Shown here: piece by piece, positions 34,349 through 46,320 of the stretch
How positions within the stretch are numbered: the first letter of the stretch is position 1
Layout of the letters: every line of letters begins with the position of its first letter
Assembly: GCF_027409185.1 (NCBI RefSeq)
Contig: NC_084463.1
Span: 66,387,852 to 66,451,851, forward strand
From: Cynocephalus volans
Taxonomy: Eukaryota; Chordata; Mammalia; Dermoptera; Cynocephalidae
Length of the DNA stretch: 64,000 nt
Direction: 5' to 3'
Translations under genes and position numbers: made by a program
Notes under the pieces: model-generated
Databases searched by the model: none
The model's input: the letters and a program-made list of their open reading frames with translations, nothing else
What the model was told of the DNA's origin: nothing

Positions 34349-35904
34349 GTACCTCCGTTGGGGGCTTTTGTAGGAATTTAGATTTGTGGGAGTTGAGGGT
34401 TCCCGGGAGCTTGCCCACTCCCCCCTTCCCTCTCCACCTTGTTTGGGTGGAGTCTCTCTTTGCGATGCCGGTAAACTCTTATGTATCTCCCGCCCCCAGA
34501 TGGTCTCGCAGGTTCCAGTTACTTATTGTCTTTTCAGGATGATCTGTTTCTTTTTCTCCAAGTTCCCTTACCTTCTGTGTCATCCATTTTTTTACATTTC
34601 TAATACCGGGACTGCGGACTTCCTAGGTACTCTGCTAGCCTGTCATTTTATCTGCTTTTATCTGAAATGTTTTTTTTGTTTGTTTGTTTCCAGTGACACA
34701 TGTAAGGCTTGTTTGAGTAGACTTTGTTTCATTTCATTTGATGTTTCATTCTCTAGTCTTACTGTTGGTATCAATTCCAGACTTATCGTAAGCCCTTACT
34801 GATCCAAACAGGAGTTAACACTACAGACCCAGAAAATTTAGCCTTTCACAAAAGGTTGAAAAGTACTGTATTTCTTATTAAGATTGAGATGCATAGAGGT
34901 AACATATAAAGAATGGAGGAGGTAACCGTACTGAATTGTGCGACAGCTTATTCAGTATATAAGAAGTGTGGCGATGAAAGGGAAAAGTTGTACTTGGAGA
35001 GCAAGAGTGTTCAGTGAGAGTTTTTGATTGTGTTTGTTTTAAGATGATAAAATCTTAAACTAGTTTAAATGCAGATGAAAAGGAGCCAGTAGAGAAGAGG
35101 TAGAGAAGACAGAAGGGAGAAAGGGGTAATGACTACCGCTAGATTTTAATGGGAAATAGTGTGCAGTTAGAGTTGGACAGGTGAAAGGTTGGTATTGTTC
35201 CCTGATTTCAGCATATGTAATATACATGTATAATAAATATTCGTCATCTTCATCTCTTTGGTGTTTCAAGCAGTTTTTGGAGAGAGTAGGGTATATAAGC
35301 TGTGATAAATTTTACAGTAGAGATATTCATAGAGTTTGAGAAAGACCAAACCCAGCTTTGGAGTTTGGGAGAGAGAATGAGAGGGCAGGAACAATCTTCT
35401 AGGAAAAACTTTGCTTTATTTGATTATTGTTGAAGGATGAATAAAAATTAGCAATATGATAATTTCTTTTTAGAAAGATGATTCATCCTGAAGCATTTTG
35501 AGGGGCTGGATACTGGGGTGTGAGCAATGCGTATTGAAGGCATGGAGGTCAGTCTAAAGTCTAAGGCAGTAGCCATGGGGATGGTGAAGGGAAAAGAGAT
35601 TCCAAGTCATATTTGAGGTAGGGAGTTTAGGGAGAGAGGAGGGTCTAGAATAGGTCCCAAGATTCTGACCCTGAATGATGGCTCCATTCACTGGAGATTG
35701 GTAATGTGATTGGTAATACAGAAGGAGAGGGCTTTTGTTTTTGTCTGTCTTTGTGCACTGGTAGAAGTAGATTCCTGGCAAGGAACAGACCGTTCATTCA
35801 CGAGCAGGTAGGTATATATGAAAGCTGGACAGGTTTTTATTTGCCTTTTTTTGTGAAAAGCAGTTGGTTCAATTGGCAGTTTGTCTTTTTTGTTGTTGTT
35901 GCAG

Positions 35905-36013
35905 GCTAAAGCCAATTTTGAAAAAGAAGAACGGCGTAAAGAACTTAAGTGACTCCGGGGTGAGGATACCTGTATGCTACCTGATGTGAATGAGCGAATT
36001 GAACAATTCTCAC
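35905..36013 (+). pseudogene. CWF19L2: CWF19L2 exon 2, damaged
   Basis: The acceptor 'tgttgttgttgcag' is good. The frame reads AKANFEKEERRKELK, then TGA (35950-35952) where the family has Arg (a CGA-to-TGA CpG change is likely), then LRGEDTCMLPDVNERIEQFS with Cys for the usual Trp. The exon should end ...CACAG|GT with 37 codons. Here it ends TTCTCAC|GTGAAT, 109 bp, i.e. two bases short. If that donor is used, the frame is lost. A cryptic GTAATC donor follows at 36044. Skipping the exon would keep frame, because exons 1 and 3 meet in phase 0. Confidence 0.88.
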
Positions 36014-36289
36014 GTGAATACCAACAGGCTTACTTGGTGTAAGGTAATCTGTCTTTTTTTGTAATTATTCAAGTTAATATCAGAAGAACAAGTTTATAGG
36101 CGTCATAAGATACGGAATGAATATCATATAGTTGGCATTACCGAGTAGTTTTATCTCTCTGGCAGAAGTGTTACAATATAATATTTCGGATATTATAACA
36201 CTGAAAAGATTTTTTTACTTGAGTTGGCAGTGAGAATGCTTAGCTTTAAATATTTGTCCCACTTATAGCAAGCTTATGGATCTAAAAAA

Positions 36290-36402
36290 TTATATATTTT
36301 TGTGTGGGGGGCAGCTAGCTGATATGGAAATCTGAATCTGTGACCTTGTTGTTATCTGCACCATGGTTTCCCAATTGCGCTAAATAGCCAACCCACAAAT
36401 TA
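36290..36402 (-). mobile_element. Degenerate t-SINE monomer
   Basis: Complement-strand tRNA-Ile-like SINE remnants: 'gtggggggcagctagctgat', 'atggaaatctgaatctgtga', 'ccttgttgttatctgcacca', 'gctaaatagccaaccc'. Older than the other copies. Confidence 0.6.
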
Positions 36403-36477
36403 TACCTTTTAACTTTATGTCTTGATTATTTTTTCTGTTTCAAGCCTTGTTTTCTCTTCATGCAATATTTGAAATTT

Positions 36478-37110
36478 GTTTTTAATTGACATAATAATTG
36501 TATATATTTGTGGGATACAATGTGAAATATAGTAGTCCCTCATTATCCATGGTTTCATGTTCCTCTGTCTCCGTTACTGGCCATCTATTGTTACCCATGG
36601 TCTGCCATAGTCTGAGAGTATTAAACGGAAAATTCCAGAAATAATTTATAAGTTTAAATTGCATACCATTCTGAGTAACATGATGAAATCTTGAGCCATC
36701 CCTCTCTGTTCCTTTATCACAAGAAGGGGAAGTACAGTACAAGATATTTTGAGAAAGAGAGAGCACATTCACATAACTTTTATTACAGTATATTGTTATA
36801 ATTGTTGTCTTTATCATTGTTGTCTTTATTATTGTTGCTAGTCTCTCAGTGCTAAACTTTATCATAGGTACGTATATGTAGGGTTCAGTACTATTCTGCT
36901 GTTCCGGTCATCTGCTGCAGGTCCTGGAACACATACCCTGCTCATAAGGGGGGGAATATTGTATATAATACATTATTGTTAACTCTGGGCACCATGCAGT
37001 ATGGTAGATCTTTAAAACCTATTTTTCCAGTCTAACTAATATGTTGTACCCTTTAGTCACCATCTTCCCTTTCTCCATTCCTTTTCCCTCCCCCCACTGC
37101 ACCCTCCTCC
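36478..37110 (-). mobile_element. LINE-1 3' UTR, antisense, interrupted by Tigger
   Basis: Left part 'taattgtatatatttgtggg' up to 36528 and right part 'atacattattgttaactctg', 'gtaccctttagtcaccatct' from 36964 to about 37110 are contiguous L1 3' UTR, split by the element at 36531-36961. Confidence 0.7.
36531..36961. mobile_element. Tigger1-type DNA transposon, internally deleted
   Basis: Left end 'agtagtccctcattatccatgg', interior 'ttaaacggaaaattccagaa', 'aagtttaaattgcataccat', right part 'tagggttcagtactattctg' and 'gtcctggaacacatacc' with 'aagggggggaat'. TA lies on both sides (36529-36530 and 36962-36963). The transposase region is almost wholly missing. Confidence 0.8.
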
Positions 37111-37242
37111 TACAATTTTAATTAATGCTGTCTTATTTTATTTCTTTATGGCCTAATAATCTTGTATAAATTTTTTGGGGACCATAGAGGGCTATTATGT
37201 GTGTGTGCGTGTGTATGTATGTATGCACAGATATGTTTTGTA

Positions 37243-37324
37243 CAAGAGTACTTCAAAAAGTTTGTGGAAAAATAGAATTGAAAGATTATACAAATCTTTC
37301 CAGGAAGTTTTTGACGTACCCTTG
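37243..37324. mobile_element. Mariner-type MITE, copy 2
   Basis: 82 bp from 'caagagtacttcaaaaagtt' to 'gacgtacccttg', with TA at 37241-37242 and 37325-37326. Ends are imperfect inverted repeats. Flanked by TG-rich microsatellite DNA. Confidence 0.8.
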
Positions 37325-37641
37325 TATATATACATATGTGTGTGTGTGTGTTTATTTGGTTATATTTGTGTCATATGAATGTAAAAATAAATTAAAACCA
37401 AAATTTTCCTCATATTTTTCTGATAAGAAATCTCAGCTATATGATTTATTAGTAGTATACATATTATAGAAAGCATGTTATGATTTCTTGGAAGATTATA
37501 CTTGTTTAGTCATATTCTTTGCCTCATTTCATGAAAGATTTAAAGTATTTTGGAACATGAGTTTTTTCCCTCAAAATGCTTTCTTTTAATGTAAGACAAA
37601 ATTAAATTCCTTGTTTACCTGTTCAAAATGATTATTTATAG

Positions 37642-37761
37642 GAACATTCTGTGAAGAAAACAAAGAAAAAAGACAAGCATTCAAAGAAAGTAAAGAAAGA
37701 GAAGAAAAAGAGCAAGAAACAGAAATATGAAAAAAACAATGATTCATCTGATAGTTCATCA
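37642..37761 (+). CDS. CWF19L2: CWF19L2 exon 3
   Basis: 40 codons, phase 0 at both ends: EHSVKKTKKKDKHSKK, a dense lysine block, then YEKNNDSSDSSS at TCA|GTAAGT. Basic nuclear-type segment. Intact. Confidence 0.92.
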
Positions 37762-37869
37762 GTAAGTATGTACTAAAATTAACCAAAGAAGCTATTTGAA
37801 AAAATTTTATTTAAAGGCATAATATTTGGGAACTTAAAATATATATGAACTTAAAAAATATTGCTAGTT

Positions 37870-38180
37870 ATGATATGAAAATATCTGGGAGACATCTACT
37901 TGGAGGTGTCCAGAAACTATTGGAAATGTGGATCTTGGGTTCCAGAGAAAGGTAAGAGGCTGGGGATATTATTTGGGAATTATTGCTACTTGGTGTCATT
38001 AGAATGGATGAAATCCCTAGGGGGACTGAAAATAAAGATGAAACACCAGCACTTAAGAGCCATATAGGAAGTAAAGGATGCTAAGTAAAAGTTGTTGAAA
38101 ATTAGAAAGAGAAGCAGGGAAGAGCAGTATTATAAACATAAGGGAAAAGAATTTCAAGATATTTGAGAGTCTGTTACCCC
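37870..38180 (-). mobile_element. L2 fragment, antisense
   Basis: Antisense L2: 'gggagacatctacttggagg', 'ggaattattgctacttggtg', 'agagccatataggaagtaaa', 'gggaagagcagtat'. Intronic. Confidence 0.65.
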
Positions 38181-38229
38181 TGTCTGTTTTTTCATAGAAG
38201 TTAATATTAAAATCTTTAAAGTAGGTTAT

Positions 38230-39630
38230 GTTTATATACTCTGGAGCCAAAAGGAAGCAAATGCTGAGCTGGCTGCACTAAGCAGTTCTGGACTGAGAGG
38301 GCTCACTGTGGAAAACAAGACAAATCTTTCATACTTTTTTCAGGAAGAAAGGTTTTGCTTAGAGAGTGATGAGCTAGAGATGTTTATGGATGACTGGTCT
38401 CCCATGTCTGATCTTCATAGGGTTATCCTCTCATTGAATCACTGTAGTTCAATGTCTGGCCCACCTGTAGTTTCAGAAACTTTGGCAGTAGACTGTCAAA
38501 GATAATCACAGCTTGATATTAGTTAAAAAGGTGAAAACAGATTTTATTCAGTAACCACACCACTGATATTTGGAGAAATTGCTACGCTCCACTTCAGTTT
38601 GTGCAGAGATGATTTAGGTATTTTAAAGGGAAAATGAGGGAAGGGGGAGAGCGAAGCCTCGGTAGAGTCAGAAAAGTGAAAAATTACAAAGAGTTGGTCA
38701 CTGTAAATTTGATTAGGCCAGCTGTGTTTGCTAGCTGGCAGTTTTCAAAGTTAGTATTCCGTCTTCCTACAGAGACTGGGAGACAGAGAGCCTATAATTA
38801 CATTCAGAGGATTGGCTTTGAGGTTCTTAAGAGATACCATATTTACAACTGTACATTCTTTTTAGTAAATGCCCTAAGAAAGGGAGATCAGGAGCCTATC
38901 ATCAGGTGTTGGCTAGAACAAGTAGTAAGTTTTCCTGGCAGCATTGAGCTTTCTTAGACAAGCATTTTACTGGGGGGCAAGGGTCATCCTAGGGACACAG
39001 TCTTATGTTGCTAGTAGCCATGCTAGAGTTCAGTTAAGTCTCTTAGTGCAGGAGGAGTTTGGATAGAGTTTTGTGCCAAGAGTTCTGCAGTTCTTGACAT
39101 GCTTGATATGGTAATAGACCTCAAAAGCCTATCTTATATGAGAATATGGTATATTAATTCATAGTGAGGAATACAACTAGATAGTCTTGTAGACTAGCCA
39201 GTATATTTTGTAATGGTAGACATATTTATATTATATAGAAAAAATTTAAAAATATAACTCAAAACAAAGGGAGTTAAAAAAATCTTAAAGTGAAAAGGAG
39301 ATAGGAACACTATTTCCACAATTGTGGGTTTGGATTATTGGCTCCATTGAGAATCTGATAAAAGCTTTTTGTATTCTTTCTCCAAAAAAACATGTACGTG
39401 CAAAATTGTTTATTTCAGTGGAGTTTATAAAATACCCTGAACTTTATGCAAGGATTACAGGTTAAGAACCCCCGGATCTGCCAGGCTGTCTAAATATTAC
39501 ATCATTTGATTTAGAGCACTTTATTCCCCATTGTCCATTTTTTTTCCATTAGTTCTTTCCTGGAAATAGATGTATATATTTTTGCTGCAACATATAGTAT
39601 GTATACTTATATATACATAATAAGTTGTAT
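38230..39630. other. Intronic stretch, possible LTR remnant
   Basis: No exon. 38500-39060 has LTR-like features (a 'gattttattcag' motif near 38540, long non-repeat body), possibly antisense; family not recognised. Confidence 0.3.
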
Positions 39631-39632
39631 CA

Positions 39633-39654
39633 TACACACACACACACACACACA

Positions 39655-39686
<32 letters not shown>

Positions 39687-39689
39687 CAC
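39633..39689. repeat. Compound (CA)n-(GCAC)n microsatellite
   Basis: About 20 bases of CA dinucleotide passing into eight or so GCAC units. The GCAC part is a CpG-bearing variant of the CA repeat. Confidence 0.92.
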
Positions 39690-39714
39690 CCTTAGAGCAG
39701 TTTGAATGAATGCT

Positions 39715-40135
39715 CTGTGCTCACACCACATTGAGGTGGATTGGAGAATGAAAGAGAAGCTTGTACTGGCAGTGAAGGGAAGGAAAGACAGAGGGGTAGC
39801 TAGAGGAGTCAGGGTTTTTGGAAGGTCTTTTTGAGAAAATGTTTTTAGGAGAGAGGAAATATTGAGGAGAATGATAAATTTTAATTAGCAAGGTCCCAGG
39901 GGAAAGGGTTAGCTTTGATCAGGAGTAGGAGCACCTCTCTTCTGAGCTAGGAGGGAAGTTGTAAAAAATGTGTGTAAAAATAGATAAATAAGGAGGTAGT
40001 ATGGTCAGAAGGAGAGCAGATTATTGATGGTGTTTCTGCTTGTTGTTGTCTGTTTCCTTTGTGAAGTAGAAGGTAAAATCATCTGAGAAGGTATTTGGGA
40101 GTAAAAGGACAATTGAGGAAATGGTATAAATTTGA
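39715..40135 (-). mobile_element. L2 LINE, antisense
   Basis: Antisense L2 5'-ward region: 'aattagcaaggtcccagggg', 'aaagggttagctttgatcag', 'cacctctcttctgagctagg', 'tttgtgaagtagaaggtaaa', 'atcatctgagaaggtatttg'. Confidence 0.6.
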
Positions 40136-40249
40136 AATAACTTTGCTTAGATAATAAAAGAGAAGAAAAAAATTGCTCAATAGCATTGAGGATCCATGTG
40201 AGGCTAAAAAACATATCTTGGCTTTGACAAAGTCTTTTAATTTTTTTTC

Positions 40250-40740
40250 TTTTAACTTTTAAAATCAACTTTATTGAAGTACAATTTACATATAATACAG
40301 TGCTCATATTTTAAGTGTACTATTTGATGAATGCACCTGTTTTCCATGTCAACTGAGATGTGGAATGTTTCCACTATCCCATAAAGATCTTCATGGTCCT
40401 TTGCAGTCAATCTCTCTTCTATCTCCCTCTTCTTCCCTCTTTCTCTTCTCCCACTCCAGGATTGGGCAATCACAAATCTACTTTAGCACACTGTAGGTTT
40501 TCCTCTTCTAGAATTTCATATAAATTGATTTATGTAATATGACCTTTTTTGTCTGGCTTCTTTGGCTCAACATATGTTTATGTGATTCATTCATGTTATT
40601 GCATGTTATCAGTAGTGCCTTTCTTTTTATTGCTGTATTCCAGTGTGTGAATATACCACAATTTGCTCATATGTTTATCTGTTGAAAGCCATTGGGTTAT
40701 TTTTAGTTTGGGGCTGTTATGAATAACATTACTTGGGTCT
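40250..40740 (-). mobile_element. LINE-1 3' end, antisense
   Basis: 'aaaatcaactttattgaagt', 'acaatttacatataatacag', 'ctagaatttcatataaattg', 'ttcattcatgttattgcatg', 'tattgctgtattccagtgtg', 'ttgaaagccattgggttatt'. Old, 5' truncated. Confidence 0.75.
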
Positions 40741-40793
40741 TGCTTATTTATGTAGCCTATCAGTTTCTTCCATTTTAATTAGACTGTTTTTTG

Positions 40794-40952
40794 CACTGTC
40801 CAATATGGTAGCTGTGTATGGTTTTAAAATTTTTAATTAAATTTATTAGAATTATTTCAGGTTGAAAATTCATTTCTTCAATCTCATTAGCCAAATTTTA
40901 AGCACTCAGTAGCCACGTATGGCTAGGTTAGTGGCTACCATATTGGACAGTG
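40794..40952. mobile_element. Palindromic DNA-transposon MITE
   Basis: A perfect 15-bp terminal inverted repeat, cactgtccaatatgg and ccatattggacagtg, with related inner arms ('gtagctgtgtatgg' and 'gtagccacgtatgg'). About 159 bp. Probably hAT-type; no target duplication found. Confidence 0.75.
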
Positions 40953-41164
40953 TAGGTAAAGAAAAATTCTGTTGAATAGAACTGGTTTAGATATTTATGT
41001 TTAATGTAATTGTTGATATGGATGAGCTTAAATCTACCATTTTGCGATTCCTTTTCTGTTTGTTCCATTTGTTCTGTATTCCTTTTCTCCCTCCTTTTCT
41101 TGCCTTCTTTTGTATTGAGGGTTTTTTAGTATTCCATTTCATCTCCACTATAGGCTTACCAGGT

Positions 41165-42885
41165 GTTCTCTTTTTAAAATTATTTATTATTTATTTATGG
41201 AAACATAATTGATTGTACATATCTGTGGGGTACAGTGTAGAATATCAATACCTATGTGCAATACATGATGTTCTAATCAGTATAATTAGTATATTCAACA
41301 TCAAAAAAGGTAGTCATTTTTTGTGACCCTTCACCAATTTCTTGCTAAACCTCCTCCCGCTCCACCTCTGGTGGCCTCACTTCTGTCCTCTCCTTTTGAA
41401 AGTTCAATGAATTTTTGTAATTGTTTTATTCTTCTTTCTTTTCTTTTTTTATGTGTTTGTTTATTTTTTTAGCTCCCACTTGTGGGTGAGGACATGTGGT
41501 ATTTCACTTTCTGATCCTGGCTTATTTAACTTAGCATAATTTTCTGTAAGTTCCTCCATGTTGCTGTGAATAGCAGTATTTCATTCTTTTCTATGGCAGA
41601 GTAGCATTCCACTGTGCAGATATACCACATTTTCCTAATCCAGTCATCCGTCGATGGACATTTAGGTCGGTTCCAACTCTTAGCTGTGATAAATATGGTA
41701 GTGTAGGTATCCCTTCAACATGATGGTTTCCATTCCTTTCAGTATATACCCAGCAGTGGGATTGCTGGATCATATAGCAGTTCTATCTATAATTGAGGAA
41801 ACTCCATACTGTTTTTTATAATGGCTGCACTAATTTACTGTCCCACCAACAGTGTAGGAGGGTCCCCCTTTCTCTGCATTCTAGCCAGCATTTGTTATTC
41901 TCTGTCTTTTTGATAATAGCGAGTCTTAACTGGGTGAGATGATATCTCAGTGTGATTTTAATTTGCATTTCCCGATGCTTGGTGATGTTGAGCACTTTTT
42001 CATGTGTCTGTTGGCCATTTGTATATCTTCCTTTGAGAAATGCCTATTCAGCTCCTTTGTCCAATTTTTAATTAGGTTACCTGTTATTTACTGTTAAGTT
42101 GTTTGAGTTCCTTGTATATTCTGGATATTAATCCCTTGCCAGATGCATAGTTTGCAAATATTTTCTCCCATTCTGTAGGTTGTCTTTTCACTCTACTTTT
42201 TTTTTTTTGCTCTGCAGAAGCTGTTTAGTTTGATATAATCCCATTTTTAAATTTTTTCTTTTGTTGCATATGCTTTGGGATCTTATTCATAAAGTCTTTG
42301 CCCGGTCTTACTTCTTGAAGTGTTTCCCCTATGTTTTCTTCCAGGAGTTTTAAAGTTTCAGGTCTTATATTTAAGTCTTAAATCCATTTTGAGTTGATTT
42401 TGGTATATGGCAAGAGGTTAGATGTACCTCATTTTAAAAAAATGCTTATTATGCTCTGCCTTCAAATATAATATCATTTTGCATTTATAATAAGAACTTC
42501 AGAACAGTATGCTTCTATTTCTTCCTACCATATTCTGTGCTATTGTTATCATACATTTACCTTCTACATGTGTTATAAACCCTACATAGTTTATAACTTT
42601 TAACATAATATATTGTTATTATTTTTACTTTACATACCCAATTATCTTTTAAATAAGTTATACATGTCTTTTATATTTACCCATAGATTTATGATCTCTG
42701 GCATTCTTTATTATTTTGTGTAGGTCTGAATTTCTGTCTAATAAAATTTTCCTTCTGCCTGTAGAACTTCTTTTAATATTTCTGATAGTGTAGGTCTGCT
42801 GACAGTAAACACAGCTGTTGTTTGCCTGAAAATTTCTTTTATTTCATCTTCATTTTTTAATGGTACTATTACTAGATACAAACTT
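41165..42885 (-). mobile_element. LINE-1, antisense, ~1.7 kb
   Basis: 3' UTR first ('ttgattgtacatatctgtgg', 'cttctgtcctctccttttga'), then antisense ORF2 C-terminus ('ccactgtgcagatataccac', 'gtgggattgctggatcatat', 'tgtcccaccaacagtgtagg', 'tgttggccatttgtatatct') and 'aaatccattttgagttgatt'. From about 42440 a further L1-like segment ('aggtctgctgacagtaaaca', 'tttatttcatcttcattttt'), possibly another element. Confidence 0.82.
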
Positions 42886-42889
42886 AGGT

Positions 42890-43560
42890 TTATAGGAGTT
42901 AGAGAGCGTGAAGGAAATGGAGAAGAAACAAAGAGTGGGAGGAAAAGAGGAAAGTGTCTTGGAAGTCAAGAAAATGAGTTGTCAACATTGTTGTCTTCAG
43001 CAGAGAGGTCTAGGGTGATAAAAATGTTAACATTTTGTTGAATTGGCATAATAGAAACAATTGGTGAACTTTGAAGAAGTTTCAGTAGATTAATGGCGAC
43101 AATAGTTATATTACAGAGTTTTGAGAAATGTATGAAAGTGATAGTGTGAAGGCAGTAGATGTATACTACTCTTTCAAGAAGTTTGTCTGAGAATAGAAGT
43201 TGGAAGATGGATTCCTGCTAGAGCGATACATAGGGTCAAGGAAGTTCCCTCCTTATTGCTTCAAAAAAAAAAAAATGCTTGAGCATATATCAAGTCCATT
43301 AGAGATCTTTGGTTGAAGCTATAAGAGAAGGAGATAATTGATGGATCAAGGTTTTAGAGGAGCAGGTATTTGTGATCAAAATCTTTGGAGGAGGACATGC
43401 CTTGAAAAGGAAGAGTTAACAGGAGGTAAGGATAGGTGCAGCCATAAATAATTTTGTCGGAGATTGGTAGGAAGCTAAGGTAGCCTCATTTCTCTTGATA
43501 AGGTAAGAGGAGAGATCATTTGCTGAGCTTATGGGGAATGGGCATTGGTAGAAAGCTTGA
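42890..43560 (-). mobile_element. L2 fragments, antisense
   Basis: 'gtatactactctttcaagaa', 'gtttgtctgagaatagaagt', 'aagagaaggagataattgat', 'agattggtaggaagctaagg', 'ggagagatcatttgctgagc'. Diverged. Confidence 0.55.
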
Positions 43561-44559
43561 GGAGGGTGTTGAAGAAGGTAATGATATTTGCCGATGTATT
43601 AAGCTATGTGCTTGGAGACACAAAGTATGCAAAAGCAGATGGTTCCTTTAAACTTACAGCTTAGTGTGAGAGTGAGATATTAATCAAATAGTCACATAAA
43701 TGAATGTAAAAATGATTAATGCTTTAAAGGAAAGTCGTAAGAGAATAGAAGAGAGAACTGACCAAGGACCAGCAAGGGGAATTCTACTTGGGGTTCAGAG
43801 TCTAGCTTAACTGAAGTTGCAGATCATGGTGATTGGATTTATCCAGAGCTGGAGACTGGTTGCAGCTGTCGTGATGAAGCAACTGGTGGCTCCAGTTAAT
43901 GAATTTCAAGTGGTTGGTCAACAGCTTGTAAGATAGTGAAAATCTGTAATTATGGAAGAAGGCCTATGACAGAGTCCTGTGGAATGCCAACTTTTTAATT
44001 ATTTTAATTTGATCTTAGCAAATTGGCACTCTCACAAAGAAAGTACTTTTTTTTTTTTTTTTTAGATTATACTACCCTGTTTAGTGGTGACCTCAAGAAT
44101 TAGGAACCAGGTATCTCTAAACTGATTTGACCATGGGTAGACCAGAAATACATTTATAGTGATTATCTTAAAAAATTGTAACTATAAATATAAATAACTA
44201 GTTGTAAGGTTTCTATAAGTCCAAATCAAGGCCTGAATGAGTGAATAAAATCTGCTTTGCTATGGGAAACAGTTGGCAGCTGAGGTAGCAGAGCGCAAAT
44301 ATGTTTACTCCATGTGGATTATACCTTTTGACAGATGTATTTATGTTCTGTAGTCAAAGAACACTTTAGATAGTTTTCAAGAACTTTGCAGAATGGAAGA
44401 ATATTGGTCTCATTCAGGAAACCCAGATTCTAATGTTTTCCTTGGTATTCACTCACTTTTTCCTTTCTTGGCTTAAAGTTTCTCAGCTGTACATTAACAG
44501 GTGGTTTGTACTAGGTGATTTCTAGGATCTCTGCTACACTTATGTTCTATAGCTCCAAA

Positions 44560-44840
44560 GAATATATAATAGATTTTAGAGCCAGACAGATCTAGATTCC
44601 TAACTGGGTTTTCACACTTGTATACCATGTAACTTGGGCAAATTACTTAATTTGGGGGAGCTTTCCTTATTATAAAACCAAAAAAATACTTTACAGTGTT
44701 GTGTTAAGAATTCAGTGTGATAATATATGTGAAAGTATTTAATGTAGTACTTGACATAGAAGAGTAGACTGGTACATTTGTTGAAAACAAACCCCAAAAC
44801 CTGGCATAATGATCAGCACATAGGGGATGTTGACTAAATA
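44560..44840 (+). mobile_element. MIR SINE
   Basis: 'agagccagacagatctagat', 'atgtaacttgggcaaattac', 'gtgttaagaattcagtgtga', then 'acttgacata'. Ancient. Confidence 0.65.
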
Positions 44841-45346
44841 CTTCTCAGTTGATTTAATAATGTGGTATTTAAACACAGTTAGCAAAATGCCTTACTAGTT
44901 GTTACCTGAAATCTCTGCATTTTTAGATCCAGAGAAATCCCAAAATTTGAAACTTAAGGGCAAACTGCAAACTTATTAACTTCAATGTCATTTCCTCTGT
45001 TCTGGAGAAGCAAAGATGTGAGTACTCTTGATGTTGGTAGAAACTAAAGCTCTGTGCTAAAGTGAATTCTCTACATAGCAGTTCCAAGTCTTATTTTTTG
45101 CTTTCCCTTGTCTTGATAATAAACTTATAAGAAAATAGAAATAATTTGGTTGTGTTTTGTGGCCTTAACCCAAAGTAGTGGGTTTACATGTTCTTTCTTA
45201 AATTTTCAATGTCATTTTTTAAAGGGGAGATACAGTGTCAGAATTTTCTATGGGAAGCTGAATTTCTACCCCTTAACAATAGCACAGAAGTTTTATATGA
45301 AAATATTCAAATTTGAAAATTTTTCTCATGTGCTAAATATTCTTAG

Positions 45347-45460
45347 AGCTCTGAAGATGAGTGGGTTGAGGCTGTTCCTTCCCAGACTCCTGGCAAGGGA
45401 AAGTCCTGGAAAGTGAAAGATGAAAAGTCTGAAAAAGAAGATGACAATCAAGTTATTCAG
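45347..45460 (+). CDS. CWF19L2: CWF19L2 exon 4
   Basis: 38 codons: SSEDEWVEAVPSQTPGKGK, then WKVKDEKSEKEDDNQVIQ at CAG|GTAAGC. Phase 0. It continues the serine/acidic run from exon 3. Intact. Confidence 0.92.
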
Positions 45461-45929
45461 GTAAGCAAGTCACCTGATTTTTAAAAAGTGTCAACTTCTA
45501 AGAATAGATGAATGTCAAAATGAAAGATTATTCTAATTTCTTCAGTAGAAAGTTAACTTTGAAAACAGTGTGCTTTATGAATAATTTGACAGTAGCGCTG
45601 ACTGCTTAGTGTTTGGACTCCCCTCCTCCTCCTGCTATGAGAGCGTGAGTGTTCGTCTCTGTCGTAGTCCCTTAGAGGTTTTCTTGCTTCTGGTTGTTGA
45701 GAGAGAAGTGGCACTTTCCTTTTATGTATGTGAAGCCTTGTACTGGTACTTTCTCTGAACCTTCTACAGTGAGTAGAATTCAAAAATAGTTTTTCTTTCC
45801 CTTCGCCTCATGCTGTAATTTTCTTAGCAATGCTTACAGTTGAGTAGTTCACAGATTTTGGGTTATAGTTCATATGCCTAAGGGAGAATGTAATGTATCC
45901 ACTGTTAGACACAGATGAAGGAAGAAATG

Positions 45930-46140
45930 TGAAAGGAACTAATGTTTGCTTGTTGTGTGCCAAGCACTGAGCTGGACGCTTTATATCCATTTTCTTGTTT
46001 TCTCCTTAAAACAGTCCTGAAAGATAGATATTTTATCCCATTTTGCAGGGGAGAAACTAAGGCCTAGAGAGATTAAGAAACTTGCCTTAAGTTATACAGC
46101 CATATAGGATTTGAGCCAGGTGTGAGTGCCTAAATCCTAG
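45930..46140 (-). mobile_element. MIRb SINE
   Basis: 'cttgttgtgtgccaagcact', 'gagctggacgctttatatcc', 'tattttatcccattttgcag', 'agagagattaagaaacttgc', 'gatttgagccaggtg'. Confidence 0.85.
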
Positions 46141-46200
46141 AGCAAAGTGTTTATTAAGTTCTAATCAATTTAGCCTGAAATGGTCATCTTTTTTCAACAG

Positions 46201-46320
46201 AGGGATGAGTGGATGACTGTTGATTTTATGTCTGTTAAAACTGTGTCGTCATCATCACTCAAAGCTGAAAAGGGAACTATAAGGAAAATAGAACAAGAGA
46301 AAACCCAAGCACTTGAACAG
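46201..46320 (+). CDS. CWF19L2: CWF19L2 exon 5
   Basis: 40 codons: RDEWMTVDFMSVKTVSSSS, then a charged helix LKAEKGTIRKIEQEKTQA to CAG|GTAAGA. Phase 0. Intact. Confidence 0.93.

Noticed and set aside
34386-34802. 138-codon frame just after CWF19L2 exon 1
   Set aside because: Lies in intron 1, lacks an acceptor or similarity, and is Cys/Phe-rich as expected of chance T-rich sequence.
39633-39689. Repeat array considered as CRISPR-like
   Set aside because: Simple CA/GCAC microsatellite without spacers, in a mammalian intron.
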